DNA of 64,000 bases from NCBI RefSeq assembly GCF_040712315.1, contig NC_134015.1:2330445-2394444 (forward strand), read 5' to 3'. The notes under the pieces were generated by a model. The model had not been told where the DNA came from, did not search any database, and was given only the letters and a program-made list of their open reading frames with translations. Shown here piece after piece: positions 15,801-28,004 of the stretch (the first letter of the stretch is position 1; each line of letters opens with the position of its first letter). Made by a program: the position numbers and the translations under genes. This DNA comes from Castanea sativa. Lineage: Eukaryota > Streptophyta > Magnoliopsida > Fagales > Fagaceae.

Positions 15801-18800
15801 AGGATGGGACTTATTTCAATTTCTTTCATTTCCATTAAGGTCCTAATAATAACTTGTGGAAGTCATCATCGTAAGTTAGGAAAACTGTTTTCAAAGAAGC
15901 AGAAGTACCTGCTAAAGCATTCCCAACTTCTTGAATTGAAGAGATAGCACTGATAAAGAAGAATACTGATGAGCCAAAGTATGCTACTAAGAATAAGAGC
16001 ATTAGATACACAAAGAATGGTGCCCCATTTCCTGCCATTGATAGCCCTGCTAGAAAATAAACACACAGAGTATATGTGAGTGCCTGCAAGAATTATTATA
16101 TGTCTGAGTTATTTGAAAGCTATAGATATTTCAATAGGGAAAAGTCATTGAGAAGATTACTTCTATGAGAGTCTGTGGGAGATTGACTATGGAATGAGCT
16201 GTGATATATGATGAAGTTCTGAAGAATCTCTGGGCCCTATGCTTGTAAAATATTGGCCTTTGGAGCATGTAGAGAGGAAGCTGTACAAGATTTAGGAGCA
16301 TAATACTCATGGTGGATACAAACCCAAGGGCCCTTACGAAATTCCTTTGCTGTTGGTCATATTGACCCCCAAGTTTGTAAAACAGTGTTCCTGCAAATAT
16401 TCCCAGCATAATTGCCTGCAAAGTTTAAAAATGGGTTAGTTTTTACTATTCTTTGTTTCTCTTTTCGCTGTACCAAACTTGTAACATTTGACCTTGGTGG
16501 CAGCAATTCCAACAACTCATGCCACCAAACACCATGGTTCAAGGAAGATTGGTGGGATTCTTTTTATTTATTTATATATTTTTAACTAAGTATGAGATAC
16601 TTAATGAAATAAAGATCAGGGTTTTCCTTCCACATTGGTTCTGTAGACGTGGTTTTTCTAGATATTCAATAACTTGAAATTTTGACATGTCAGATGATTT
16701 TTGTGATATTCATGAGCGGGAAAGCTGTGAAGATATGGTAGTATTAACCTGGAATAGCCTTAATTTGATTATAGCATGAAGCCTTTTGGTGATCTTGATT
16801 TGCCTGTAAGTCAAAGTCTTGGTTGATTGCAACCATGTTTGTACAAAGGGCCTTTGGAACTGCTTCCACTGAGCTTGATACTCCTCCTAAATAACAGATA
16901 ACCTCTGTAAGTACAAATCATGTAGTATATCTTTTGTTTCTCACATTGGTTTTATAGGGCATTTGGATAGGCAAACGCGCGTCCACGTCCAGAGTTTTTT
17001 TTTTCCGTGTGTTTGTTACTGTTCATTGGCCATGAACAGTGATTTTAGGCCAATGAACAGTAACTTTTGGCATGAACAGTATTTTTTACCCATTTAAAAA
17101 TTATTTTGCTACAGTGTTTTCAGTTTTCAGTTTTCAGCAATAAGTTCTATTCAAACAAACCCTTAATGTCAGTATTTTTCATTACATTTGAAAACCAATA
17201 AGCTGATCATCTCATTAGTCCTTTCTTGTTGGTAGGAAAAGCTTTTTATATACCTGTTCTTTACAGCGCTCAACTTGGAGGCAAGTGTGACCTCTTGCCT
17301 GCTTCAAAATAACATATGCATGTGAGGCACGATTGTGCTTAATTATTTGAGATCCCATTGATAGGTATTGCATTTCTTCATTGTTCATAGATATTGCTGT
17401 GATCACATCCCCGACTAGAACTCTGAGTGCTTTCAATCCCCCCTGAGTGCCCTACTTTGGTAGAGAGTTTGGACACCACTAGTTCTGAAATCATGTTAGC
17501 AAATCAGTAATTGTTGGAATAAGCTGCTTCAGTTAAATTATTGAATCAGTTCTAGCTGCATATATAGAGTTTACTCTAACAGGTTATTGATATTCTCATG
17601 GAATGATTTCTTTACCTGTCTCTCTTCTTGTCTGTGCGTTGACTGTGCTATGGTATTTGGATGGCGTTTTAAGGGACAACCCAATCCCAGGCTCACTTTC
17701 CACCCGGTAGGTGTGCTTCGCATCATCTCCATTAACAATTCTCATTATATCTTTGTAGTGATCTGATGCTCTGTAGCACTCTACTAGCTCTTCTAGTGTT
17801 AAGGGTGTTGCTCCAGGTACAATATATTGAGAACCGTCTCCAGCTGCAATATCTTCAAGAAACTCACTGGACTCCACATATGATGGTTTTATGTAACTGA
17901 ACAATTAACAGGTGTTACTGCTTTCTAATGTTATGTTGAACATAGTTACTTATAAAGAAGTGTATGCACATATTAGCTTGGCTGTGACTACTTCCATGTT
18001 ACTGTATACTAACCCGAGTTTGGCAAAGTAAGGAATGGCATCTTGACGGGGGCCCTGGAACAAAATGTGTCCATCAGTGAGCAATATAATTCTATCGAAA
18101 AGATCGAACACTTCCTGAGAGAGTTGTGTCAGTGACATGATTGCTGAAGATTGCTGAATCCTGCTAATAGTTCTTATGGTGTCAACTAGGTCATACGTAG
18201 CTGCTAGATCACACCCAGAAAATGGTTGGTCATAAATCATAACAGAATATGTTCCAAGTGCTAACTCAGCCGTAGTGAGCTTTTGGCGATCAGCATCGGA
18301 TATTGCCTCTCCAGTGAGGTTGTTTTCTATATGTTTCAAACTTAAGATTTCTAACACATATTCCAAAAATGGATCCTGTCCCTCTACTAGTGCATGTGCA
18401 AAGAGCTTTCTCATCTGAGGAGTGAAGTTCTCTGGCCGAAGCCCCTGAGTGCAGTCCCTAGCAAACTCATGCGTCTCTCGAACTGTTAAAAATGGGCCAT
18501 GTCTGCAATTTTACAAGTAAGAGAAAGTAAATATGCCAACTAGTAATCTTTAATTTAATTATTGTGAAGTTAGTAAATTTGTGTGCACATAAGTATGGAT
18601 CTATGTTAACACATTTAGATGTCGGATGATGCTTATTTGAAAACTATGAAGTCAAATGACTACTTTGTGTGTTCATTCATGGTTGCTCTAATAAGATATT
18701 TAATTTGTCAATTTTAATTAAATTTTGATTAATACTGGTGTTTGAATGCCCATATGGTATGATAAATGTATACATGTTCCAAAATTTGGTCATTGTGTGC

Positions 18801-19909
18801 TTACATATTAAGCTGGTTGCTAATATATGCAATGAGTCTACTGAGACGAATGTCAGAGGCATATTTGTTGTTGTACATGACTGCACCTTCCACTATTGAG
18901 TTCTTATTTCCACTGGCTCTACCTGCCAGAATTTCTAGGAGAGTACTCTTGCCACTGCCTGTAAGATTTAATTAATGGATAAGTTCAGTAGCAGCGAAAT
19001 GTCTAATCATATAAGGGCTATTGTACTGCAGGTGAATGAAGAAAGATGTATATATTGTAGCATAAAAAGTCAAGCAAATATGCGTTAGAAATTGTATCAA
19101 ATGGTCCAATTGTGAAATCTTAGAATTCAATTAATATACAGGTAATCTTTTTTTGGCATTTTGGAATAAGCCTAATGGAAATTCTGAATATGAACGCATA
19201 TAAAATACATACATATGAAAATAAATCTTAATTTATAGGGCTACTTGTTTGTAGATAGAAAGTTTCAGGATGCAGTTTCAAAGAGTTTTAGGTTGCAGGG
19301 ATTTCTTTCTCTAATATGGTGCTGCTAACTTCGTGTAATTCCTAAGAGATGAGAGAATAATTTTCTTGTTGACATTACTGGTGCAACTTGTTTTTTCATT
19401 GAGAAAGACTAATCTAAAGCTTAAATTTTAATCTGGGCACTTAATAAAGAGGATTTCTCACTTTTTTCTCTCATTAAGTGCAAAAGAATTTCATCTGACA
19501 TGGCTTCATCCTTCATTAAGTTCTTGCGCACAACTTGCAATTGATCTCAACATTTTACAAATTAGTGTCCTGCTCAGTATATAGCTTTAGTTCCAATTCT
19601 TTTATTTGTGCTTAGGAGTAATATATGTTCTGGCCAATAGATCTTATTTATTAAATTTTAGATTGTATTTATGTTTCTACCTGGAGGCCCTAGTAGGAGG
19701 GTCATGAATCCAGGCATGATATACCCATCCACCCCTTTCAGAATCTGCAACCATGTTGAATTCTTTCTTTGAAAAAGAGTCTTTAGGGGCCCAACAAAAC
19801 TACCCACCAGTTTGTTTCCAAATGTTTCATTTCCATTGTTGGGTATCTCAAACTTCGTTCTGTACTTTATGTCTGAAAAGCGGACTACCAGCAAAATTTT
19901 CCAATCCAT
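12802..19909 (-). pseudogene. Full-size PDR-type ABC transporter (ABCG), divergent and probably defective
   Basis: On the minus strand, in gene order: exon 19909-19681 (start uncertain; …FMTLLLGPP), 18958-18805 (Walker A GSGKST, LLEILAGR), 18502-18014 (rest of NBD1), 17896-17616, 17442-17254, 16868-16749, 16415-16161 and 16083-15909 (TMD1), 15419-14825 (end of TMD1, linker, start of NBD2), then about 14640-12802 (NBD2 and TMD2). This NBD-TMD-NBD-TMD order is that of PDR-type full-size plasma-membrane exporters. Damage seen: an in-frame TGA at 15217-15219, a TAG at 14890-14892 in the linker, a frameshift near 13085 (SALGVVVLL, then FYRWMYWSNPF in another frame), and at least two junctions whose phases I could not reconcile. 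Key residues are also lost: NBD1 has YDQP for the Walker B DE and ISDADRQKLTT in place of the signature; NBD2 has GGNQTSKVT for Walker A. Long stretches still read cleanly, so decay is recent or the protein has changed role. Confidence 0.75.
16957..17163. mobile_element. Small MITE in an intron of the ABC transporter
   Basis: Left end AGGGCATTTGGATAGGCAAAC and right end …TTCTATTCAAACAAACCCT are imperfect inverted repeats. The inside holds ATGAACAGT/ACTGTTCAT pairs able to fold back on each other. Related sequence occurs at 22766-23102 and in part at 31055-31125, showing a dispersed family. Confidence 0.6.
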
Positions 19910-20365
19910 TCAAGTTGCATGATAATTGGGCCTTATAGATGTATCAAGTTTAGAGTTAATTGGCACCAAGGAATAGCATAGTCTACAGTACAGATAAAGT
20001 CTAGCACTCAATAATTATCTCATGTATTGGATATATGCATGCTTCCTCTTACCGTGTGTGAATTTTGCAATTGCCACACTGGGAGAAGAAAGATGCATAT
20101 ATATGATATATGCGATACGTTCTCCTCAGCATTGGTTGCTTGCATTATAAATATATGGGCTGTTAAATGATAGAAGACCTAAACTCCACAAAAGTTGTAT
20201 GTTGGATGAGTTTCAAATATATGATCTTTCAACTAAAATCACTTGGGTGTGTTTGGTTTAAAGAATCTAAACAAGATTCTTACCTTTTTAGGAATTTAAT
20301 GAGAGTATCATGTTTTGTTTGCTAATTATGTTATGCATTCGAGATCCATTGATATATGCAATAGA

Positions 20366-20399
<34 letters not shown>

Positions 20400-22765
20400 C
20401 TAGAGTATAGTTGATATGGCACTATGCACAAATAAAAGCAAGCCACCTAATATAAAATCTGACCTTTTCACATGACTCTTTTAGTTTGTGTCAAATTTTT
20501 GTATTAGGTGGTTTATTTTTATTGGTGTGGGATATTATGTCAACTTTATTATGAGAGTACATAATAATTACTCATCATCCACCAGAGACCACTATAACAA
20601 AACCCTTGGTGTATATCGTCATTTTAGCATTTCTTCCTTTTCCTTTTTAGAAAATCCCATTTAAACTCTCAAGAGTGTATCCCCAACTATCGAATTATCC
20701 CTTCTCCTTTAAAAAAGAAAAACTATCAATATATATGTGTGCGCGCGCGCGCGCGCACGGTCTAACCATGTTCTGCCTAATCTATCTGACAATTTGCTCT
20801 GTTGCTCTTTTCTTTAACCTTCAAAAAAGTTCACTTATTCTTAAAAAAAAAAAAAAAAAAAAAAACTCTCAAGAGTATATCCTCTTTTTTTTTTAATTTT
20901 TTATTTATTTAAATAATAGGGGTATCATACATCATATATTTTTATGTATCTAGTCTTTCTGCCAGACCAGGTTTAAAAATCTTGTAAGCCCATGACAATG
21001 ATAAAAAAAAGATACTCAGTGTTGTTAAATTGTACCACATCGGTAAGGTGTGATATTGAGAAGTGGTTTATCAATTGCTCCGCGACATTAACTACCGCAT
21101 GTAGATTTGGTGTTGGTGTGTGAGTGTATTCTCTTATCTCATCCCCTTTCCCTGTATATGACAAGTCAAAACAAGAATTCTTATTATATGCTGCGGGAAT
21201 TACTTCACGTTAATATTAGGCAAAAGTATTTTTTGAGATAGTCAACCAACTTAATGAAAATAATTCAACATTAAAAAATTCTGCTTTTTCCGTAGTCAAA
21301 GTAAAATATGATATAAACCTATGTGGTGACTTAGTCACATAGGCAGTCATAATCACCTTCCTTATTATTCAGTGACATAAATTATTTAGCTCTTTCATTT
21401 CTAATATATCGAAACAAGTGTAATTCAATCCAATTCAATTAAATTAAACTGATCTGATTATCTGGCTTTGAATTTATTTAATTTTATTTTTATTTTTATT
21501 TTTCATATTGTAAGTTACACATGTAGTCGGTGGATCTTGAATCCATAGCTAACTCTCCGGTCTTAAAAATCCTTTAAATAATTGGGTTATTTATGTCACT
21601 ACATTTCACTATTTTTTTCATCTAAAGGCTACACTTTATGTGTGCATTTTTATTAACTTTTTTTAAAAAGTTAATTTGTTGAGCTATACATAAGCAAATA
21701 AGTTCATGAAAAAAAAAAAAAAAACTAATTCAAATAGTTGCGTAATTGATCATGTTATTTTTTCTTCTTCTTCTTTTTATTTATTTATTATTTACTGATC
21801 CATGTTACTTCATCTTTTGATAATCTTTTTTTTTTTTTTTTGGTTTCTTAAACTCAAATAAATACTACATAAAAACGCTTTTTTTTTTTTTTGAAAAAAA
21901 ATACACACACATCCAAAACAAGAGATATGGACCAAGAAAAATGAAAAATAAAATAAAATAATTCAAAAAATAGATCAAACTAACACCTGTTATGAACTTT
22001 TTGAGAAGTAACAGTCGTACAAAAGCTGTTAGGATTTGAATATATGGTTAATGGAATTGAACATCTCTCAACTTAGTCAACTTTTTACTTTGTTACTAAA
22101 TCCTTGCAATTAATTTTGTTGGACCTCTTAAAAAAGATGTACTAATATTTTATCTTAAAGGGGATATGATTGCATTGCTAGAAAGATCTTTGTCCTAGCC
22201 AATAAAAAAGTTAAACTAACAATTTTCATAATGCGGTCTCCACCTAATATTTTACTGCTCTTAGAATGTTGAAAACATCATAAAAAGAAGTTAGTTTAAA
22301 ATTTCCAAACATTTTTTTTATGGATAATAACACAAGTATTGAGTGAGTCTTGAATTCATTCTCTCTCCTTCCATTCCATTATTATTACGAACCAAAAATG
22401 TGTCATTTAAAAAAAAAAGATTTATAAAAATTCAATGTCATTTGAACCAGAGTTTATTGACATAACTTTTGTTTATGAAAGCCAAAAATGACCGACTCAA
22501 TCTTGCATGGTACACTACATAACTATAAGTCTAGCATACAAAACTTTTCATAACTCTTTTTTTATATGGATTGATAATGACATGACCTATTGTGATTAGT
22601 TATAATAAAAATAGTATTCATGATGAGAATTCATATAAATGTGATTTTATTCAAATCATAACTTTATACCTAAGTAAGTGGACCAAAAAAATGAAGGTTA
22701 ACACATTCAAATATGCCATTTGGGTTTCATCACAGTGACGGTTAAAAAACTCCTAGAAGAATTCG
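19910..22765. other. AT-rich intergenic DNA with homopolymer and GC-dinucleotide tracts
   Basis: Holds a long A run near 20369-20397, a (GC)n run within TGTGTGCGCGCGCGCGCGCAC near 20735-20757 (potential Z-DNA), a second A run near 20842-20865, and several T runs (about 21825-21840 and 21880-21892). No coding region or structural RNA was recognised. The promoter of the upstream-oriented ABC transporter would lie at the left of this stretch. Confidence 0.4.
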
Positions 22766-23102
22766 TTTGGATAGAACTTATTGCTGAAAACTGAAAACTG
22801 AAAACATTGTAGCAAAATAATTTTTAAATGTGTGAATAGTATCGTGGGACCCATTTTTAATGAAAAAATTGTTGAAAAGTAAAGTTTGTGGGTCCCGTAA
22901 ACAGTGCACGGGACCCACTGATGTGATGAAAAGGGCTGAAAAGTCAACAATGTACCGCTACTGTTTATGAACAGTAGCATGAACAATAAAAATTGTCCCC
23001 CCTAAAGCATGCAGCAGCAAAAGAAAAAAAAAAAAAGAAAAAAAAAGAAAGAAACGTGATGTGCAAAACGCAAACGCACAATAAGTTGGATCCAAACGCC
23101 AC
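22766..23102. mobile_element. MITE, same family as the one in the transporter intron
   Basis: Begins GTTTGGATAGAACTTATTG and ends CAATAAGTTGGATCCAAACGCC, which are inverted repeats of one another. Inside, GTGGGTCCCGTAAACAGTG and CACGGGACCCACTGATG give a second fold-back. No coding potential. It lies immediately before the Helitron-like tandem block. Confidence 0.65.
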
Positions 23103-23125
23103 CTTTGTCCCTACCCACTAAATCA

Positions 23126-25515
23126 ATATATATATATAAAAGCAGAAACCTCACGTGAGAGAGCACGAACTTTTGCCAAGTTGCACTCTATTTGAAAAGA
23201 TAATTGATTTTTTTTTTTTATAAATAAAATACATCATTTTTTAATTTATTACACTTATTAGATGCCACATCAGTTATTTAATAACTCAACAGATTTTAAT
23301 TAGTAATAAATAAGACTAATGGATAAGATAGAGGGGTGTTAATCATCAAAAACTCTTTATTTTCCTTATTCCTCCATCTTAAGGTTTTCTTATGTTTATG
23401 TCTACTCCTCTTCCCTTATAACTAAATGCCTACTCTTCCTAAACCACTACATGCTTTCTCCTATGCCTATGTTGCTAAATTACCGATTCTATGTTCTATA
23501 ATTTGCACAAACTAAAATAGCATATAGATTATTTAAAAACACATGAAATCATATAAAAATCACCAAATTAGAGTTTAAAATTATAACTAAATTTTAAAAA
23601 GAAATTTAGGCACATTTGCACAAAAATTCCATGTAACTAAATCACACTTAGGAATATTGGACCATTTTTCCTTTGTATAAATAGAAGGATCCCAATGAGG
23701 GGACTAACAATTTTCTCTCCAAAACATTTGTTGTAGGAACACAAACGTTTTCGATTATAAACTTTTCACAATTAAAGAACATGAATTGCCAACTAATCAA
23801 ACTAGAGTTTTTAGTACCTACAGCAATTTCACAACATCGAGAACAAATCCCAGTGTATACAATATCAAATTTCATAGTCTCCTGTTACATCAAATGAGTG
23901 TTTAATTTTTCTCGCAAAGTATTGAATAGTAAAGCTTCTGAGCCTTAGTCTCAATTACAACTCTCAATCATATTGGACTTGGATGATACCTATCAACAAC
24001 GTATCATTATGAAATGCAGAAAAAATTTGGAATGTACACAACGTTTAGTGTGAATGGGAAGAAATTTCATACAATTCCAATTGGTTAGGTTAGTAAGGGA
24101 CCTATTCCAATTTAATGTTTCTAGAATTTTGTATACAAGTAATAATCAAGGAAACTTCCACCTAAAATAAGTCGGACTTTTGGCAAGAGAGAAAATTGAT
24201 GTCTAGACAAATCAAGCTAAGGCCGACCAAAATGGACCATATTCTTAATTTCTTATCTCTATTTGTTCCATGTACAAGACTTATAGTCAATGCTTAGCGT
24301 ATAAAAGTTGAACATCTTATCTAAAGTCCATCCTCTGAAAGCTTGAGAAAAAATTCATTTAAACTAACACAGTATATAAATTATAAAGGAATCAAAGAAA
24401 AATTGTCAAAAATAATAAAAATTTAATCTATGCTTAAATTCTTATAAGGATGAACACAATAGCAAAATCCTTTTTTTTTTTTTAAATAAAGATAAAAAAA
24501 AATTTATATTTATTTTGTACGTATGATAAAGTCCTATCACAAAATTTTTTGAGATTCATGTTGATTAGTGATTAGAAACAATGTGCATGACGTCTTGCCA
24601 AGTAACGCTCTAATTTTGCATTTAGCATTTTTTTTTACCTCTTTCATTAAGTGTTTTTTACTATTACCCAAAAGTTTACATTAACTTATTTTACTGTTAT
24701 CTCATTAGTCCCTCATTAATTGCCTAAACTTACATCATGCATTTCTCTCTTTCTCATGTCTTTTAGCATCCCCACCGTTTTAATATTTTTTAAAAAAGTA
24801 AAAAAATAATAGTTAAGAACTAATAGTAATAACTTACCAGATAAGGTCTTAGAGAGAGATAGAGAGACATAAAAATGTTATCGATTGTTAAATAAAACGC
24901 ATTGTTTCACTGTAAAATCAAAACACATTGTTTCACTATAAAAGACCTGAGACTGACAAAACATTTGAAAGAGAGAGAAAGAAAAATCTGAGGGGACGTT
25001 GCCTCCGTAATATTGGCCCCCACCACCATCAAGACCTTAAACCTATACGGGTATTTTTAGTTCTTTTTAAATTAGGAGATTAAATATGATTTAGATTTAT
25101 GTAATTTGGTTGGATAGTTTTTGTTTTGGGTATATAAGTAGAGAGAATATTTGATACGCAATGTAAAACCATATTCTACCATGGTTTGAAATTATCTATA
25201 AGACACGTGCATACACACTTGCCCACACCATGTTTTAATGTTTCACTATCAATGAGTGGAAGACAGTGAGAGAGTTGGACATACTTTTATTTCATAGTAT
25301 TAAATATGTGAACACAACACAAATTATTTGATTTTCACGGTCCTGTTACTCTTTTGCATTTATTTTTTGTTTCATGATTTTAAAAAAACTTAATCTTACC
25401 TTTTTTTTAGGCTGAAAAATTAATCTTATCTTGAAAAGGCTATAAATATGCAGTGAAACAACAGTTATAAATTGCACACACATAATCATTATAATTATTC
25501 AGTTCAAGGAATGAG

Positions 25516-25516
<1 letters not shown>
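23126..25516 (+). mobile_element. Helitron-like unit, copy 1
   Basis: Starts after a short AT run with AAAAGCAGAAACCTCACGTG and runs to GGAATGAGTAAATATATAT. It is repeated almost base for base in 25561-27955 at an offset of about 2,429 bp. It consists of a left part (to about 24570) and a right part beginning TCTTGCCAAGTAACGCTCTA (about 24592) that is also found alone in the third unit. Assignment to Helitrons rests on the terminus of the third unit. Confidence 0.6.

Positions 25517-25566
<50 letters not shown>
25517..25566. repeat. (AT)n microsatellite between the Helitron-like units
   Basis: About 25 uninterrupted AT dinucleotides separate the first and second Helitron-like units and may be an expanded form of the AT-rich start seen at 23126-23138. 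Confidence 0.9.
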
Positions 25567-25571
<5 letters not shown>

Positions 25572-27955
25572 CAGAAACCTCATGTGGGAGAGCACGAAGT
25601 TTTGCCAAGTGGCACTCTATTTGAAAAGATAATTGATTTTTTTTTGAAATAAAATACTTCATTTTTAATTTATTACACTTATTAGATGCCACATCAGTTA
25701 TTTACTAACTCAACAAATTTTAATTAGTAATAAACAAGACTAATGGATAAGATAGAGGGATGTTAATCATCAAAAACTCTTTGTTTTCCTTATTCCTCCA
25801 TCCTAAGGTTTTCTTATGTTTATGCCTACTCCTCTTCCCTTATAACTAAATGCCTACTCTTCCTAAACCACTACATACCTTCTCCTATGCCTATGTTGCT
25901 AAATTACCGATTCTATGTTCTATAATTTGCACAAACTGAAATAGCCTTTAGATTATTTAAAAACACATGAAATCATATAAAAATCACCAAATTAGAGTTT
26001 AAAATTATAACTAAATTTTAAAAAGAAATTTAGGCACATTTGCACAAAAATTTCATGTAACTAAGTCACACTTAGGAATATTGGACCATTTTTCCTTTGT
26101 ATAAATAGAAGGGTCCCAATGGGATGAGGGGGCTAACAATTTTCTCTTCAAAACATTTGTTGTAGGAACACAAATGTTTTCCATTGTAAACTTTTCACGA
26201 TTAAAGAACATGAATTGCCAACTAATCAAACTAGAGTTTTTATTATCTACAGCAATTTCACAACATCGAGAACAAATCCCAGTGTATACAATGTCAAATT
26301 TCATAGTCTCCTGTTACATCAAATGAGTGTTTAATTTTTCTCGCAAAGTATTGAATAGTAAAGCTTCTGGGCCTTAGTCTCAATTACAACTCTCAATCAT
26401 GTTGGACTTGGATGATACCTGTCAACAACATATCATTATGAGATGCAGAAAAAATTTGGAGTGTACACAACGTTTAGTATGAATGAGAAGAAATTTCATC
26501 CAATTCCAATTGGTTAGGTTAGTAAGGGACCTATTCCAATTTAATGTTTCTGGAATTTTGTATACAAGTAATAATCAAGGAAAATTGATGTCTAGACAAA
26601 TCAAGCTAAGGCCAACCAAAATGGACCATATTCTTAATTTCTTATCTCTATTTGTTTAATGTACAAGACTTATAATCAATGCTTGGCATATAAAATTTGA
26701 ACATCTTATCTAAAGTCCATCCTCTGAAAGCTTGAGAAAAAATTAATTAAAACTAACACAATATATAAATTATAAAGAAATCAAAGAAAAATTGTCAAAA
26801 ATAATGAAAATTCAATCTATGCTTAAATTCTTATAAGGATGAACACAATAGCAATATCATTTTTTTAAAAAATAAAGATAAAAAAATATATTCTCATTTT
26901 GTACGTATGATGAAATCCTATCACAAAGTTTTTTGAGACTCATGTTGATTAGTGATTCGAAATTATAAAGGAATAATCATGAATATATATATAAGTAGAG
27001 ATCTTATGTGAGAGTGCGTGAGGTCTTACCAAGTAACGTTTTAATTTTGCATTTAGCATTTTTTTTACCACTTTCATTAAGTTTTTTTTTACTATTACCC
27101 AAAAGTTTACATTAACTTATTTTACTGTTATCTCATTAGTCTCTCATTAATTGCCTAAGTTTACATCACACATTTCTCTCTTTCTCATGTCTTTTAGCAT
27201 CCCACCATTTTAATATTTTAAAAAAAGTAAAAATAATAATAATTAAGGACTAATAGTAATAACTAACCAGATAAGGCCTTGGAGAGAGATAGAGAGACAT
27301 AAAAATGTTGTAGATTGTTAAATAAAATGCATTGTTTCTCTTTAAAATTAAAACACATTGTTTCACTATAAAAGACCTGAGACTGACAAAACATTTGAAA
27401 GAGAGAGAAAGACAAATCTGAAGGGATGCCGCCTCCGTCATATTGGCCTCCCACCACCGTCAAGACCTTAAACCTCTACGGGTATTTTTTTTTTTCTTTT
27501 TAAATTAGGAGGTTAAATATGATATGGTTTGGGTAATTTGGTTGGATAGTTTTTGTTTTGGGTATATAAGTAGAGAGAATATTTGGTACGCAATGTAAAG
27601 CCATATTCTACTATGGTTTAAAATCATCTATAAGACACGTGCATACATACTTGCCCACACCATGTTTTAATGTTTCACTATCAATGAGTGAAAGACAGTG
27701 AGAGAGTTGGACATATTTTTATTTCATAGTATTAAATATGTGAACACAACACAAATTATTTGATTTTCATGATCCTGTTAGTCTTTTGTATTTATTTTTT
27801 GTTTCATGATTTTAAAAAAACTTAATCTTCCCTTTTTTTTTTTAGGGTGAAAAATTAATCTCACCTTGAGAAGGCTATAAATATGTAGTGAAACAACAGT
27901 TATAAATTGCGCACACATAACCATTATAATTATTCGATTTAAGGAATGAGTAAAA
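25561..27955 (+). mobile_element. Helitron-like unit, copy 2
   Basis: Near-identical tandem copy of 23126-25516. It differs by a missing ~40 bp block near 26580 and by an extra start-like motif at about 26985-27030 (ATATATATATAAGTAGAGATC, then TTATGTGAGAGTGCGTGAGGTC) that resembles the left end of the family. That motif suggests the longer unit is itself a fusion of two elements. Confidence 0.6.
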
Positions 27956-28004
27956 AAAAAATTTGGAGGAATATTGTAGAATAAAGGTTGTTACAAAATG
28001 TCTT

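Noticed and set aside
20735..20757. (GC)n run as a CpG island or promoter
   Set aside because: Only about 20 bases in AT-rich DNA with no gene nearby in either direction; treated as a simple repeat.
25504..25692. ORF with an Ile-Tyr repeat
   Set aside because: Translation of the (AT)n microsatellite.
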